Assembly: GCF_009870785.1 (NCBI RefSeq) | Contig: NZ_WTWX01000022.1 | Location: 1 to 63,693, forward strand | DNA: 63,693 nucleotides | From: Paenibacillus sp. An7 | GTDB lineage: Bacteria; Bacillota; Bacilli; Paenibacillales; Paenibacillaceae | Direction of reading: 5' to 3' | In this document: piece by piece, positions 8,822 through 18,393 of the stretch | Layout of the letters: every line of letters starts with the position of its first letter | How positions within the stretch are numbered: the stretch's first letter is position 1 | Notes under the pieces: model-generated | What the model was told of the DNA's origin: nothing | Seen by the model: the letters and a program-made list of their open reading frames with translations, nothing else | The model's database searches: none | Made by a program: the position numbers and the translations under genes

Positions 8822-10420
8822 CTAGTTCTCGTCTCTGCTTCGCTGCATAGCAGCTTCTTCACTATACTGTACAGCCTTCATAACTGCCCTTGCTTTGTTC
8901 TTTGATTCCCTATATTCGCGGTAAGGATCTGAATCAACTACAATTCCTGCTCCTGCCTGAATATAACCGATGTTATCCTTCACAGCGAGGGTACGAATAA
9001 TGATATTCAGTTCCATGTCCCCTTGGTAGGAAATCCAGCCAATTGATCCTGTGTAAGGGCCGCGTCTCACAGGCTCCAGTTCCTCAATAATCTCCATAGT
9101 CCTTACCTTAGGAGCACCTGTAATGGTCCCTCCTGGGAAGGCAGCAGCAATCACATCAAAGGCATTTTTATCTTCAGCCAAGATACCTTCTACTTGTGAA
9201 ACTAGATGCATTACATGCGAATAGTATTCGATGGTCATAAGTTCGGGAACACGCACTGATCCATATCTAGCTACTCTACCGATATCATTGCGCTCCAGAT
9301 CCACGAGCATAATATGCTCAGCCCGCTCTTTTTCCGTATGAAGCAGTTCTTCCGCCATAAGCTTGTCCTCTTCTGAGGTCGCTCCCCTGCGCCTTGTTCC
9401 TGCGATGGGTCTTGCGATGACCTTACCCTGTGTGAGTTTAATTAGCAGCTCTGGAGAGCCGCTTACCAGTTGGAAATCCGGTGTCTGAACGTATCCCATA
9501 TAAGGAGAAGGGTTAATTACACGAAGCCACTCATACACATCATCAGGTGAAGTATGAAGCTTCTTATCCTGCCTTAATGAAAGATTAACCTGAAAGACAT
9601 CTCCCTGCCCGATATAATCCTGTACTTTCTTCACAGCTAGTTCAAAGGCTTCCTTGTCAAAAGGAGATTTCCAGCCTTGAGCCACATCCATATGTGCATC
9701 GCCTTCGGCGCTAGCCTGCTCCAGCCGCTGAATCCGCTGTGCTTGCTCGCGAATATAATAAGAGGTTTCTGCTGTTTCCGTCATATGTTCCCAGCTGCGA
9801 AGCATAGCCTCCGCTCTGAAAGCTGCTTGCTTGAACTGCTTCTCTAACGGCTCATCTTTGTTTAGAACTGTGTGAACTGAAGAGTAGAGTGTATTCTCTT
9901 CATGATCAATGGTCCACACTTCTTCAAATCGCATCCACATGTAATCAGGAAGACTTGGATCGTCTTTCGCAAGTTCAGGCAGCTTCTCAAGGGAACGGGC
10001 CACATCATAACTTAAGTAACCTACAACCCCGCCGGGAAACGGCGGCGTCCCTTGAATCCGAGGAGCACGGTAGGGGTGGATCCACTCTTCGATTATTTGC
10101 AAGGGATCTCCTGTCATCGTCCCTTGTGAATGAAAACGATACTCTCGGTTGGCTCCATCTGCAACACCCAGAATTTTCACCTCTGCTTGTTTACCCTTCC
10201 CCGTCACAATGGCTACCGGGCATAAACCAAGATAGGTATATTTCCCATCCTTTCCGCTTTCCAGTACAAAAGCATAGGGAGAAGCCTGTTCCCATGCAGG
10301 CTTCCAGGAACGAAGAGCGGGTGACTTCTTAAGTTCCGTTTTTGTTACATAGGGAAGCACCGTCCAGTCCTCTTTGCTCCATACTTTCCAATCCTCGTAG
10401 GTTGTAGTTACCTTATTCAT
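8822..10420 (-). CDS. pabB: Aminodeoxychorismate synthase, component I
   Basis: A 532-residue chorismate-binding enzyme that with PabA makes 4-amino-4-deoxychorismate. The N-terminal half carries [16 protein letters not shown]. The catalytic domain has [18 protein letters not shown] substrate loop (seen as [10 protein letters not shown]), [31 protein letters not shown] and [17 protein letters not shown]. TrpE is the close alternative, but the operon context points to PabB. The ATG has GGAGGAAAG upstream. It is the first gene of the pabBAC-folPBK operon; a TATACT -10-like box lies in the palindrome at 10461-10472. Confidence 0.94.
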   Translation of the reverse strand: MNKVTTTYEDWKVWSKEDWTVLPYVTKTELKKSPALRSWKPAWEQASPYAFVLESGKDGKYTYLGLCPVAIVTGKGKQAEVKILGVADGANREYRFHSQGTMTGDPLQIIEEWIHPYRAPRIQGTPPFPGGVVGYLSYDVARSLEKLPELAKDDPSLPDYMWMRFEEVWTIDHEENTLYSSVHTVLNKDEPLEKQFKQAAFRAEAMLRSWEHMTETAETSYYIREQAQRIQRLEQASAEGDAHMDVAQGWKSPFDKEAFELAVKKVQDYIGQGDVFQVNLSLRQDKKLHTSPDDVYEWLRVINPSPYMGYVQTPDFQLVSGSPELLIKLTQGKVIARPIAGTRRRGATSEEDKLMAEELLHTEKERAEHIMLVDLERNDIGRVARYGSVRVPELMTIEYYSHVMHLVSQVEGILAEDKNAFDVIAAAFPGGTITGAPKVRTMEIIEELEPVRRGPYTGSIGWISYQGDMELNIIIRTLAVKDNIGYIQAGAGIVVDSDPYREYRESKNKARAVMKAVQYSEEAAMQRSRDEN

Positions 10421-10460
10421 GTATGCTTCTTTCCTCCAGGCTGACCTTGTCTATTGTCTG

Positions 10461-10472
10461 TTAGTATACTAA
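10461..10472. promoter_or_regulatory. Palindrome over the likely pabB -10 region
   Basis: TTAGTATACTAA is a perfect 12 bp palindrome 41 bp upstream of the pabB start. On the minus strand it contains TATACT, a fair -10 box, but no convincing -35 is found 17 bp away. It may be a promoter element, an operator or chance. Confidence 0.3.
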
Positions 10473-10500
10473 AGCATTCTTCATTTTAAAAGAAGATGAT

Positions 10501-10541
10501 AAAAAACCCTGTGCCTGCAAATGAGTTGCCGACACAGGGTT
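10501..10541 (-). terminator. Rho-independent terminator after cysK
   Basis: The minus-strand stem AACCCTGTG pairs with CACAGGGTT, extended by GCAA/TTGC inside, followed by six U. It separates cysK from the folate operon. Confidence 0.85.
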
Positions 10542-10600
10542 ATATAATTTGTTATTAATATAGAAGTAAAAGGTCCAATTGACGATTCTACTCGTCAGTC

Positions 10601-11539
10601 TTAGCCTTCAAAATTATAAAGTGGTGTGCTGAGGTAACGTTCCCCATTGCTTGGAACAATCGCAACGACGCGTTTACCTTCACCCAGCTCTTTTGCTACT
10701 TTGAGCGCAGCACGAATGGCTGCTCCAGAAGAGATACCTGCTAGGATTCCCTCTTCTTTAGCTACTTGGCGGGCGGTTTCAAATGCATCCTCATTCTCAA
10801 TATGAATAATTTCATCATAAACATTCTGATTTAGAATCTCAGGAATAAAGTTTGCACCGATGCCTTGAATTTTATGAGGACCTGGGGCTCCACCTGCTAG
10901 AATTGGTGAAGCTGCTGGTTCCACTGCATAAATTTTAATGTCTGGGAAAGACTCTTTGAGTACTTCACCTGCACCTGTAATCGTACCTCCTGTACCAATT
11001 CCAGCTACAAATGCATCCAAAGATCCGCCCACGGACTGAATTGCTTCCACAATCTCAGGTCCCGTAGTTTCACGGTGGATTTTAACATTAGATTGGTTCT
11101 TAAATTGTTCTGCCATGAAATAACCGGAATTTTCTTCTACGATTGCTTCTGCTTTCTTAACCGCACCATTCATTCCTTCTGATCCAGGAGTAAGCACAAG
11201 CTCTGCACCATATGCACGAAGCAAATTACGACGCTCTAAGCTCATCGTCTCAGGCATAACAATAATCGAACGATATCCTTTAGCCGCTGCTACCATGGCC
11301 AGCCCAATTCCTGTATTACCACTCGTTGCTTCTACGATCGTGTCGCCTGGTTTAATTCGGCCAGACTGCTCTGCATCCTCTATGATACTGATCGCGATCC
11401 GATCTTTCACACTAGAACCAGGGTTTTGGTATTCAAGTTTCACATATACTTCCGCACTACCTTCAGGTACAACGCGATTCAAGCGAACAAGCGGAGTTCC
11501 ACCGATCAGTTCCGTAACATTATTGACAACCTTAGCCAT
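10601..11539 (-). CDS. cysK: Cysteine synthase (O-acetylserine sulfhydrylase)
   Basis: A 312-residue PLP enzyme making cysteine from O-acetylserine and sulfide. Present are the Schiff-base lysine in [17 protein letters not shown], the substrate loop [12 protein letters not shown], the glycine-rich phosphate-binding [14 protein letters not shown], and [13 protein letters not shown]. The start is ATG 11539, preceded by AAGGAGGG; upstream in-frame ATGs lack a ribosome-binding site. It has its own SigA promoter (11762-11790), a leader of about 215 nt, and a CymR-like motif near the start point. In Bacillus CysK also acts as the regulatory partner of the repressor CymR, so autoregulation would fit. 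Confidence 0.96.
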   Translation of the reverse strand: MAKVVNNVTELIGGTPLVRLNRVVPEGSAEVYVKLEYQNPGSSVKDRIAISIIEDAEQSGRIKPGDTIVEATSGNTGIGLAMVAAAKGYRSIIVMPETMSLERRNLLRAYGAELVLTPGSEGMNGAVKKAEAIVEENSGYFMAEQFKNQSNVKIHRETTGPEIVEAIQSVGGSLDAFVAGIGTGGTITGAGEVLKESFPDIKIYAVEPAASPILAGGAPGPHKIQGIGANFIPEILNQNVYDEIIHIENEDAFETARQVAKEEGILAGISSGAAIRAALKVAKELGEGKRVVAIVPSNGERYLSTPLYNFEG

Positions 11540-11722
11540 GATAATTGCCCTCCTTGGATTAAATGAAGTTGAACGAATGATTGCTTCTTCTATTTCATAT
11601 TTCATATTTCATATGCCAATGTATATTCTAGTTGTATTGTATGAGCTGGACCATGCTCTTAGACAGGACAATCTGCTTACTTTACTACACTGCCCAGTCT
11701 CTTTCCATTCCTTTGCCCACAA

Positions 11723-11747
11723 CTATATTTCCGACTAAATAGGTAGG
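11723..11747 (-). promoter_or_regulatory. Candidate CymR operator at cysK
   Basis: Minus strand reads CCTATTTAGTCGGAAAT within this interval, resembling the CymR sulfur-metabolism operator as I remember it. It begins about 15 bp downstream of the -10, a position suited to repression. The match is from memory and was not scored against a matrix. Confidence 0.4.
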
Positions 11748-11761
11748 CTTTTATAAATTTA

Positions 11762-11790
11762 ATATTATCAACCTTGCTTCATAATGTCAA
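11762..11790 (-). promoter_or_regulatory. SigA promoter for cysK
   Basis: Minus strand: -35 TTGACA (11785-11790), 17 bp spacer, -10 TAATAT (11762-11767). It follows the PPIase-gene terminator by about 20 bp. Confidence 0.8.
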
Positions 11791-11812
11791 TAATGTTAGA
11801 AAAAAATAGCAC

Positions 11813-11848
11813 AAAAAAAGAGACCCCATTCCTTAGGAAGCAGGTCTC
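11813..11848 (-). terminator. Terminator overlapping the PPIase gene 3' end
   Basis: The minus-strand stem GAGACC (11843-11848) pairs with GGTCTC (11820-11825) and an inner TTCCT/AGGAA arm, followed by seven U (11813-11819). The 5' arm encodes the last residues of the upstream gene and its stop codon lies inside the hairpin. Confidence 0.8.
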
Positions 11849-12777
11849 TCTAGCTTTACTCTTATATCAGCTCCATATTTACTGCGAAGCTGCTCTTCTA
11901 ATTCTGACAACGGAATGGAATCATTTAAAGCAAGCATCATTCGAATATCTTCCATTGCCTCTTCATATGTCATACCTTGTTTCTCTTCGACATCATTTAA
12001 ACGAACAATAATATAGTGTTCATCCACTTGAACAGGACCGGCGACATCACCAATTTGGATTTCTTCCGCAAGCCTCATCATTTCCTCCGGTTGAAAAGGG
12101 TCATTCTCTTCGATAAGCCCAAGTCTCCCTTGGGATTCACGGCTGTATTCATCCGTCGACTCACTCTCTGCCACTTTTCCAAAAGATTCACCCGCTTCGA
12201 TCCGTTCAAGAACCTGATTCGCTGAGTCAAGATCATCCACTTGAATTATAGAAATATCAAACAGACGGATGGATTTATAATCTGCTTCATGTTCCTCATA
12301 ATACTCTTGTACTGTTGCTTCACTGACTGCAATGTCTCTTGTTGCAATTTCTTCAAGCAAAACTTGATAGGTTGCCTCTGCCCTTAGTTCCTCTAAGCTC
12401 ATTCCAAACTGATTCCACATCTCATCATAAAAAGCTTGTTCTGAGGAATAGCCCTCCATCGAAGATTGCAGTTCTTTGTCAACTTGAGACTCGGTTACAG
12501 TCAGCCCTTGTAATTTAGCTTCTGCGAGAACGGCCTGACGATTAAGCATTTCCATTAAAACTTTGTTACCGTAACGTGTCTTAAGTGCATCTACCCATTG
12601 CTTCTCCGAAATCATTTGCCCTGCAATACTTGCAACTGGCTCTTTCAAATCTGAAGCACTAAGGTCTGTATTTGTGCTCAAATCGTTCATTCCACGAAAA
12701 ATAAACGTTCCCATAAAAATAACACCTACGCTCAGCACAACGACAGTCACCCAAAGTCCTTTTTCTTGTTTCGTCAT
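11833..12777 (-). CDS. Membrane-anchored parvulin-type PPIase, YacD-like
   Basis: A 314-residue protein with one N-terminal transmembrane segment (about 8-29, VTVVVLSVGVIFMGTFIF) and no lipobox cysteine, so a type II membrane anchor or uncleaved signal is likely. A SurA-type helical region (about 45-160) is followed by a PpiC rotamase domain (about 165-270) with IRLFDISIIQVDD, GRLGLIEENDPF and GPVQVDEHYIIVRL. It probably folds secreted proteins outside the membrane. It lies 26 bp after hslO, as yacD does in B. subtilis, so the two are probably co-transcribed. Parvulin catalytic residues look partly degenerate, so activity is not certain. Confidence 0.85.
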   Translation of the reverse strand: MTKQEKGLWVTVVVLSVGVIFMGTFIFRGMNDLSTNTDLSASDLKEPVASIAGQMISEKQWVDALKTRYGNKVLMEMLNRQAVLAEAKLQGLTVTESQVDKELQSSMEGYSSEQAFYDEMWNQFGMSLEELRAEATYQVLLEEIATRDIAVSEATVQEYYEEHEADYKSIRLFDISIIQVDDLDSANQVLERIEAGESFGKVAESESTDEYSRESQGRLGLIEENDPFQPEEMMRLAEEIQIGDVAGPVQVDEHYIIVRLNDVEEKQGMTYEEAMEDIRMMLALNDSIPLSELEEQLRSKYGADIRVKLERPAS

Positions 12778-12803
12778 CCCATCTCATCTACCCCATAACG
12801 GTT

Positions 12804-13688
12804 TTAGCTTCTCGCTTGCTCAAGAATGGTTTCCAGGTCACTTTTCGTAAATTCATATGCTTCATTACAGAACTGACACACAACTTCAGCTCGGCCTTCT
12901 TCTTCAATTAAATCAGTAAGCTCCGATTCTCCAAGCGAAATCAGTGTTTGCTCCACACGTTTACGGCTACATTGACACTGGAAGACGATATCCATGCTAT
13001 CATGGATTACAACATCTGGTAAAATCTTGCGGAGCATTTCTTCCACATCAAGCCCTTGGTCCAAGAGAGTGGTCACTGGCGGCATGTTACTGATTGCATC
13101 CTCAATTGCTGAAATTTCCTCATCACTCAGTCCAGGTAAGAGCTGAATAATAAATCCTCCAGACACAATAACAGAGTTATCGGTATCAACTAAGACACCA
13201 AGACCTACTGCAGAAGGTGTTTGTTCTGATTTAGCAAAATAATACGTAAAGTCTTCGCCTAGTTCGCCTGAAATAATAGGAGTACTTCCACGGTAAGGTT
13301 CTTTGAGTCCAAGATCCTTGGTAATATGAATAAATCCGGAAGTACCTACAGCTCCAGCTACATCAAGTTTTCCTTTACTATTGCTTGGTAAGTGGACATG
13401 TGGATTCTTAACGTATCCTCTCACTTCACCTTTGGCATTCGCATCTGCTACGATTTGACCAATAGGCCCATTCCCGTTTACTTGAATGGTCAGTTTTTCT
13501 TCCCCTTTCAGCATAGCGCCCATGATGGCAGTAGCCGTAACGGTCCGCCCCATCGCAGCTGTTGCTGTAGGGAATGTATCATGTCTTCTTCTCAATTCTT
13601 CCACCAAGTTCGTTGTACGGATTGAAAACGCACGAACACGCCCACCTAAAGCTGTACCACGCACCAATCGGTCATTTATCTTTTCCAT
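12804..13688 (-). CDS. hslO: Redox-regulated chaperone Hsp33
   Basis: A 294-residue cytosolic holdase activated by oxidative stress. The C-terminal redox switch carries the four zinc cysteines as Cys-x-Cys in DIVFQCQCSRKRVEQ and Cys-x-x-Cys in EVVCQFCNEAYEF. The N-terminal domain has LTIQVNGNGPIGQIVADAN and VRGYVKNPHVHLPSN. The start is the ATG of MEKINDRLVRG with AAGGAG upstream; an in-frame start 16 codons earlier is less likely. A terminator separates it from coaX, so it should have its own promoter, which I could not place confidently. Confidence 0.95.
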   Translation of the reverse strand: MEKINDRLVRGTALGGRVRAFSIRTTNLVEELRRRHDTFPTATAAMGRTVTATAIMGAMLKGEEKLTIQVNGNGPIGQIVADANAKGEVRGYVKNPHVHLPSNSKGKLDVAGAVGTSGFIHITKDLGLKEPYRGSTPIISGELGEDFTYYFAKSEQTPSAVGLGVLVDTDNSVIVSGGFIIQLLPGLSDEEISAIEDAISNMPPVTTLLDQGLDVEEMLRKILPDVVIHDSMDIVFQCQCSRKRVEQTLISLGESELTDLIEEEGRAEVVCQFCNEAYEFTKSDLETILEQARS

Positions 13689-13810
13689 TCTGTTATGCTC
13701 CTTCTGTGTCGTCCTATTTATAATTTCACAAGGCAAGCGAGGCTGCTCCCTTATGAAGATTGTGCAAATTCATATTTCGTCTAAGTCAGCACTTTCTTTA
13801 TTGTAATCGA

Positions 13811-13861
13811 AAAAGATAACGGAAGAAAGGTGACTGCCTATCCCTTTTTCCATTATCTTTT
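13811..13861 (-). terminator. Terminator between coaX and hslO
   Basis: The minus-strand stem AAAAGATAA pairs with TTATCTTTT, continued by GGAA/TTCC and AAGG/CCTT, followed by UUUUUCG. It is largely symmetric. Confidence 0.7.
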
Positions 13862-13872
13862 ATTTCGTAAGG

Positions 13873-14640
13873 TTATCCCTTATTGCGTTCATATATAATC
13901 CGCAGACCCTCAAGTGTGAGCATCGGACTTACAACCTCTATGGTTTTTGTCTCGCTTGCAATGAGTTCTGCCAAACCGCCTGTGGCGATTACTTTTGGTG
14001 TCGCCTGCATCTCTTCCTTAATTCGCTCCACGATCCCATCAACCTGTCCAGCATAACCAAAAACAATGCCGGCCTGCATGGCGTGGATAGTATTTCGCCC
14101 GATCACTTTCTTCGGTTTCTCGAGTTCAATACGCGGCAATTTAGAAGCTCGTTGATACAATGCCTCGGTAGAAATCCCGATGCCTGGCACAATGGCACCG
14201 CCCAGATAGTTACCCTCTCCATCTATACAATCAAAAGTCGTTGCCGTACCGAAATCAACAACTACTAACGGGCAGTTAAACTGATCAATAGCTGCTACCG
14301 CATTCACGATCCGATCTGCGCCTACCTCACGAGGATTCTCATAACGAAGATTTAACCCTGTCTTGATGCCTGGACCGACTATTAGCGGTTTCTTCCCGAC
14401 ATATTTAATACACATTTCCTCCAGCACATTTACGAGTGGAGGTACAACAGAAGAGATGATAACACCTTCGATATCTGAAGTTGATATACCCGACATCTGA
14501 AAAAAGTTATGAGTGAGAATACCATACTCATCTACAGTTGACTGTCTGGAGGTGCTGATACGAAAATGATGAAGAAGCTCACGATGCTTGTATATACCAA
14601 GCACAATATTACTATTACCTACATCTACTACAAGGATCAA
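13873..14640 (-). CDS. coaX: Type III pantothenate kinase
   Basis: A 255-residue ASKHA-fold enzyme performing the first step of coenzyme A synthesis. Seen are the P-loop [19 protein letters not shown], the [11 protein letters not shown] motif with catalytic Asp, [14 protein letters not shown], and [11 protein letters not shown]. Its start lies 6 bp after nadC, so it ends a nadABC-coaX operon making two essential cofactors. In B. subtilis the order is ftsH-coaX directly; the nad genes are inserted here. Confidence 0.95.
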   Translation of the reverse strand: MILVVDVGNSNIVLGIYKHRELLHHFRISTSRQSTVDEYGILTHNFFQMSGISTSDIEGVIISSVVPPLVNVLEEMCIKYVGKKPLIVGPGIKTGLNLRYENPREVGADRIVNAVAAIDQFNCPLVVVDFGTATTFDCIDGEGNYLGGAIVPGIGISTEALYQRASKLPRIELEKPKKVIGRNTIHAMQAGIVFGYAGQVDGIVERIKEEMQATPKVIATGGLAELIASETKTIEVVSPMLTLEGLRIIYERNKG

Positions 14641-14646
14641 AGAGGA

Positions 14647-15513
14647 TTATCCTCCTTTCTTTTCGTTTAAATCAAGACTGATATCTAGGCTGTCAAAGGA
14701 GTAAGTCAGTCTTCCTACGGAGATTATATCTACTCCAGTCTCCGCTATACCACGAATGGTGGCAAGAGAAACGTTGCCAGAAGCTTCTATTTTAACATGC
14801 GGGGCTGCCTCACGGATATGCCTAACTGCCTCACACATATTCTCTTCGCTCATATTATCGAGCATAATGATATCTGCTCCCGCCTCTATTGCCTCTTTTA
14901 CTTGAATTAGATTCTCTGTTTCCACCTCAATTGTCATGGTGTGCGGGATATTCACTCTTGCCCGTTCAACAGCTTGTGTTATCCCTCCAGAACCCTTGAT
15001 GTGATTATCTTTAATCATAACTGCATCATACAGTCCAAACCGATGATTATAACCTCCACCGACCCGTACTGCATATTTTTCAAGCTGTCGGTGACCTGGT
15101 GTTGTCTTTCGTGTATCAACTAACCGCAGCGGTAGATCTGCTATAGCATCTACATAAGTGCGAGTTTTGGTCGCAATACCTGAAAGCCGCTGCAATAAAT
15201 TTAAAGCCAGCCTCTCGCCTGTTAGCAGACTGTGCGTACTTCCCTCTACCACACAAAGTATTGTCCCCTTTTTTGCTAAATCTCCATCCTTCAATTCTGC
15301 ACGAAATTCAAGTGAAGGGTCAACGATATGAAAAACAAGTTCTGCAATAGAGAGTCCTGCAATAATCCCGGCTTCTTTTGCATGAATCACAGCTTTGGAC
15401 TGATGTCCTTCGGGAATGGTAGCCAAGGTTGTGACATCCCCTGATCCAACATCTTCATCGAGCCAACTTTTAATTGATTGGGTTAATACTTCATTATATC
15501 CATTAAGTAGCAT
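14647..15513 (-). CDS. nadC: Quinolinate phosphoribosyltransferase
   Basis: A 288-residue enzyme converting quinolinate and PRPP to nicotinate mononucleotide. The start is the ATG of MLLNGYNEVLTQS, overlapping the nadB end by 11 bp. Seen are DEDVGSGDVTTLATIPEG, the PRPP/substrate arginines in LVDTRKTTPGHRQLEKYAVR, GGYNHRFGLYDAVMIKDNHI, EVETENLIQVKEAIEAGADI and IEASGNVSLATI. It acts directly on the NadA product and is coupled to nadB upstream and coaX downstream. Confidence 0.96.
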   Translation of the reverse strand: MLLNGYNEVLTQSIKSWLDEDVGSGDVTTLATIPEGHQSKAVIHAKEAGIIAGLSIAELVFHIVDPSLEFRAELKDGDLAKKGTILCVVEGSTHSLLTGERLALNLLQRLSGIATKTRTYVDAIADLPLRLVDTRKTTPGHRQLEKYAVRVGGGYNHRFGLYDAVMIKDNHIKGSGGITQAVERARVNIPHTMTIEVETENLIQVKEAIEAGADIIMLDNMSEENMCEAVRHIREAAPHVKIEASGNVSLATIRGIAETGVDIISVGRLTYSFDSLDISLDLNEKKGG

Positions 15514-17122
15514 GGCTAACTTCCTCCACAATTTTACGTTCACGCTGCTGCACCGTATGCTTCTGCCACAAAAGATCGTTACAATCAGGATAATCCTCCC
15601 GATAATGAGCTCCTCGGCTCTCTTTGCGGTGAAGTGCCCCCTCGGTAACAAGTATGGCGCACGTAAGTAGATTGGCAAACTCATATTCTTCTTGGGTAGT
15701 AAGGCTGGTGTTAAATATAGCTAGCTCTTTCTCGAGTAGCGACTTGGCCTGTAATAAACCTTGTTCTGAGCGCCGAAGTCCTACTCCCCGTACCATTGTC
15801 TTCTGCAGGGCAAGTCTTCTAGCATGAATTGAACTCACTTCGACGAAAACTTCCTTTCTGTTCAGGGAAGAAACGAAAGGAACAGATTCCTTTAGAGGAT
15901 TAAGTTTACGTATGCGATTTACAATTCTTTTCCCAAAAACGATGGCTTCCGATAAAGAATTGCTAGCCAGCCGATTTGCTCCATGGACTCCGGTAGATGA
16001 CACCTCTCCACAGGCAAAAAGCCGCTGAATACTGCTTTCTCCATGTAGATTTGTTTTCACTCCGCCCATCATATAGTGAGCAGCAGGTGCTACAGGAATC
16101 CAGTCCGAAGCCATATCCAGCCCATAGTTCATACAGGTCTCATAGATTGTCGGAAAGCGAAGCTTGATCCGGTCAAGGGTCTCATGGGTGATATCAAGAT
16201 ATACCTGGGTTGCCTTTGTATGCTCCATCTCACTAACGATGGCTCTTGCCACGATATCACGCGGAGCAAGCTCGAGCTGTGGATGGTATTTATGCATAAA
16301 CCGTTCCCCCCGAATATTACGAAGCACTGCTCCTTCACCGCGTACGGCCTCAGATATAAGAAAGCGAGGAGCCCCTGGATAACAAAGAGACGTTGGATGA
16401 AATTGAATGAATTCCATGTCTCGTATCTCGGCCCCTGCCCGGTAAGCCATAGCTATACCATCTGCAGTAGCCACTTCTGGGTTTGTAGTATATCGATATA
16501 ATTGGCCTGCTCCCCCAGAACAGAGTACAACAGCATCTGCTTTTACATAGATTCGTCCGCCATCAGCTTCCTGTACAATAGCCCCCCTGCACTCACCGGA
16601 CCGCGTTACAAGATCAACAACAAAATGTTCATCCCATACTTTAATCGATGCATGAGAAGCAACTTGCTTCGCTAATGCTCTTACAATCTCGTATCCCGTC
16701 GCATCTCCATTAGCATGTAGAATCCGGCGATGACTGTGAGCTCCTTCCTGTGTTAATGCCAGTTCCCCATTCTCTATATCAAAAGCGGTCCCAAGACTAA
16801 TTAATTCTCTGACTCTTTCCGGCCCCTCGCTAACAAGCACCTTCACAGCCTCTTCTCGGCACAGACCCGCACCCGCAGTAAGCGTATCCTGCATGTGATA
16901 GGCAGGTGAATCATCCTCTGCAGTAACTGCTGCAATTCCACCTTGCGCATATCTCGTATTACTCTCTAACAATGTTCTTTTCGTAATCATAAGAACCTGC
17001 CGATCCCTGCTTGCCTCGATTGCTGTAAATAATCCTGCTATACCTGTACCGATAACAAGCAGATCTGTCTCCACTTGAGGTAAAGCCGCTATATCCAAAT
17101 CAATTAAGTAAGATGGAATCAT
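15503..17122 (-). CDS. nadB: L-aspartate oxidase
   Basis: A 539-residue flavoenzyme oxidising L-aspartate to iminoaspartate, the first step of de novo NAD synthesis. It has the N-terminal FAD site DLLVIGTGIAGLFTAIEASR, the substrate region TRYAQGGIAAV, GGAGQLYRYTTNPEVATADG, EFIQFHPTSL, HYMMGGVKTN and a helical C-terminal domain with RRSEQGLLQA. Succinate dehydrogenase flavoproteins are the relatives, excluded by the nad context. It lies 94 bp after nadA and overlaps nadC. Confidence 0.96.
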   Translation of the reverse strand: MIPSYLIDLDIAALPQVETDLLVIGTGIAGLFTAIEASRDRQVLMITKRTLLESNTRYAQGGIAAVTAEDDSPAYHMQDTLTAGAGLCREEAVKVLVSEGPERVRELISLGTAFDIENGELALTQEGAHSHRRILHANGDATGYEIVRALAKQVASHASIKVWDEHFVVDLVTRSGECRGAIVQEADGGRIYVKADAVVLCSGGAGQLYRYTTNPEVATADGIAMAYRAGAEIRDMEFIQFHPTSLCYPGAPRFLISEAVRGEGAVLRNIRGERFMHKYHPQLELAPRDIVARAIVSEMEHTKATQVYLDITHETLDRIKLRFPTIYETCMNYGLDMASDWIPVAPAAHYMMGGVKTNLHGESSIQRLFACGEVSSTGVHGANRLASNSLSEAIVFGKRIVNRIRKLNPLKESVPFVSSLNRKEVFVEVSSIHARRLALQKTMVRGVGLRRSEQGLLQAKSLLEKELAIFNTSLTTQEEYEFANLLTCAILVTEGALHRKESRGAHYREDYPDCNDLLWQKHTVQQRERKIVEEVSHAT

Positions 17123-17216
17123 GGGGCATCCTCACCTGTCTCCTATAAAGTAGCTCACGTAATCATGCATATATAGAAAAGGGGGTGTACCTTCATCTGA
17201 AAGCTCTCCCTTCAAC

Positions 17217-18155
17217 CTATTTTACTTGTAACATGCGCTCTAGGGATAAACGTGCACGATCAGCAACAGCAGGAGGTACATAAATTTCTGGCTTCATTGT
17301 CTCCAGCGCTTTTACCAGTTTCTTAAGGTTATTTACTTTCATATTCGGGCAAACAAGAAATTTGGTCGCAAAGTGGAAGGTTTTGTCCGGACTGTCTACT
17401 CGAAGTTGATATCCTGTACCGTCTTCCGTACCGACAATGAATTGCTTGCGGTCGGATTTTTTACAATACTCGAGAATTGCTGTCGTGCTTCCTACAAAAT
17501 CACCCATCTCAACCACCTCTGGGCGGCATTCCGGATGAACCACAAATTCTGCATCGGGATATTTAGCACGCATTTCAACCACATCTTTTATCGTCAGCAT
17601 GTCATGTGTATTGCAGTACCCTTCCCATATAATCATCTTCTTATCGGTATGTTGTTGAACATAATGTCCGAGATTCTTATCAGGAACCCATATAATCTCT
17701 TCCGCATCGAGCGATTGAATCACTTTTACCGCGTTAGCAGAAGTACAGCATATATCGGTCTCCGCTTTAATCTCGGCAGAGGAGTTAATGTATGTAACGA
17801 CCTTCGCATTTGGATGCTGCTCTTTTAATTTGCGAAGTCCTTCTACGTTGACCATATCAGCCATGGGACAGCCAGCACGTTCATCAGGAATAATCACTTT
17901 TTTATTTGGAGCCAAAATTTTAGCACTTTCCCCCATAAAGTGGACACCACAAAAAACGATAACTTCGGCATCGGTCTCTGCGGCCTTCTGAGCTAGAAGG
18001 AAGGAGTCTCCACGAAAGTCTGCTACTTCCTGAATTTCATCTCGTTGATAATAATGAGCAAGTATAATTGCATTCCGTTCCTTCTTTAGTACTTTAAGTC
18101 GCTCTTTCAACTCACGATTCATCTCGGCCTTACGTTCTATTGCCTGAACCTCCAC
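17217..18155 (-). CDS. nadA: Quinolinate synthase
   Basis: A 312-residue [4Fe-4S] enzyme condensing iminoaspartate with dihydroxyacetone phosphate. Candidate cluster cysteines are in VIVFCGVHFMGESAKILAP, DERAGCPMADM, ICCTSANAVKV, HPECRPEVV and FLVCPNMKVNNL. The best start is GTG 18155, preceded by AAAGGAG at 10 nt; an upstream in-frame ATG (18185) overlaps that ribosome-binding site. It is the first gene of the nadABC-coaX operon, driven by a SigA promoter at 18270-18298. No yrxA or nifS neighbour is present, unlike in B. subtilis. Confidence 0.94.
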   Translation of the reverse strand: MEVQAIERKAEMNRELKERLKVLKKERNAIILAHYYQRDEIQEVADFRGDSFLLAQKAAETDAEVIVFCGVHFMGESAKILAPNKKVIIPDERAGCPMADMVNVEGLRKLKEQHPNAKVVTYINSSAEIKAETDICCTSANAVKVIQSLDAEEIIWVPDKNLGHYVQQHTDKKMIIWEGYCNTHDMLTIKDVVEMRAKYPDAEFVVHPECRPEVVEMGDFVGSTTAILEYCKKSDRKQFIVGTEDGTGYQLRVDSPDKTFHFATKFLVCPNMKVNNLKKLVKALETMKPEIYVPPAVADRARLSLERMLQVK

Positions 18156-18269
18156 TGTTGACCCTCTCCTTTTATGAAATAGCAAATACTACGTTCACTT
18201 TGCAGTGTATGCCCCCGCTTGTTAATCGATTCACAAAGTCGAATACAGAAATTCCTTTTGTTTACAACT

Positions 18270-18298
18270 AATTTACACGGGACACCCTGACCTGTCAA
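18270..18298 (-). promoter_or_regulatory. SigA promoter for nadABC-coaX
   Basis: Minus strand: -35 TTGACA (18293-18298), 17 bp spacer, -10 TAAATT (18270-18275). A GACA-N8-TGTC inverted repeat (18281-18296) overlaps the -35 and spacer and could be an operator, for example for an NAD repressor of the NiaR type; this is a guess from context. Confidence 0.65.
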
Positions 18299-18343
18299 TT
18301 CACAAAATAGACGCAATTTAGAACGAAACGAATGTAATAACAC

Positions 18344-18378
18344 AAAAAACCGGAGAACATGAGCTGTTCTCCGGTTTT
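18344..18378 (-). terminator. Terminator after ftsH
   Basis: A near-symmetric stem, AACCGGAGAACA pairing with TGTTCTCCGGTT around a short loop, flanked by five T on each strand. It lies 15 bp beyond the ftsH stop. Confidence 0.9.
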
Positions 18379-18393
18379 TCGTGTATAGCGACC

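Noticed and set aside
15514..15684. N-terminal extension of nadC inside nadB
   Set aside because: No family similarity; the ATG overlapping the end of nadB gives the normal QPRTase start.
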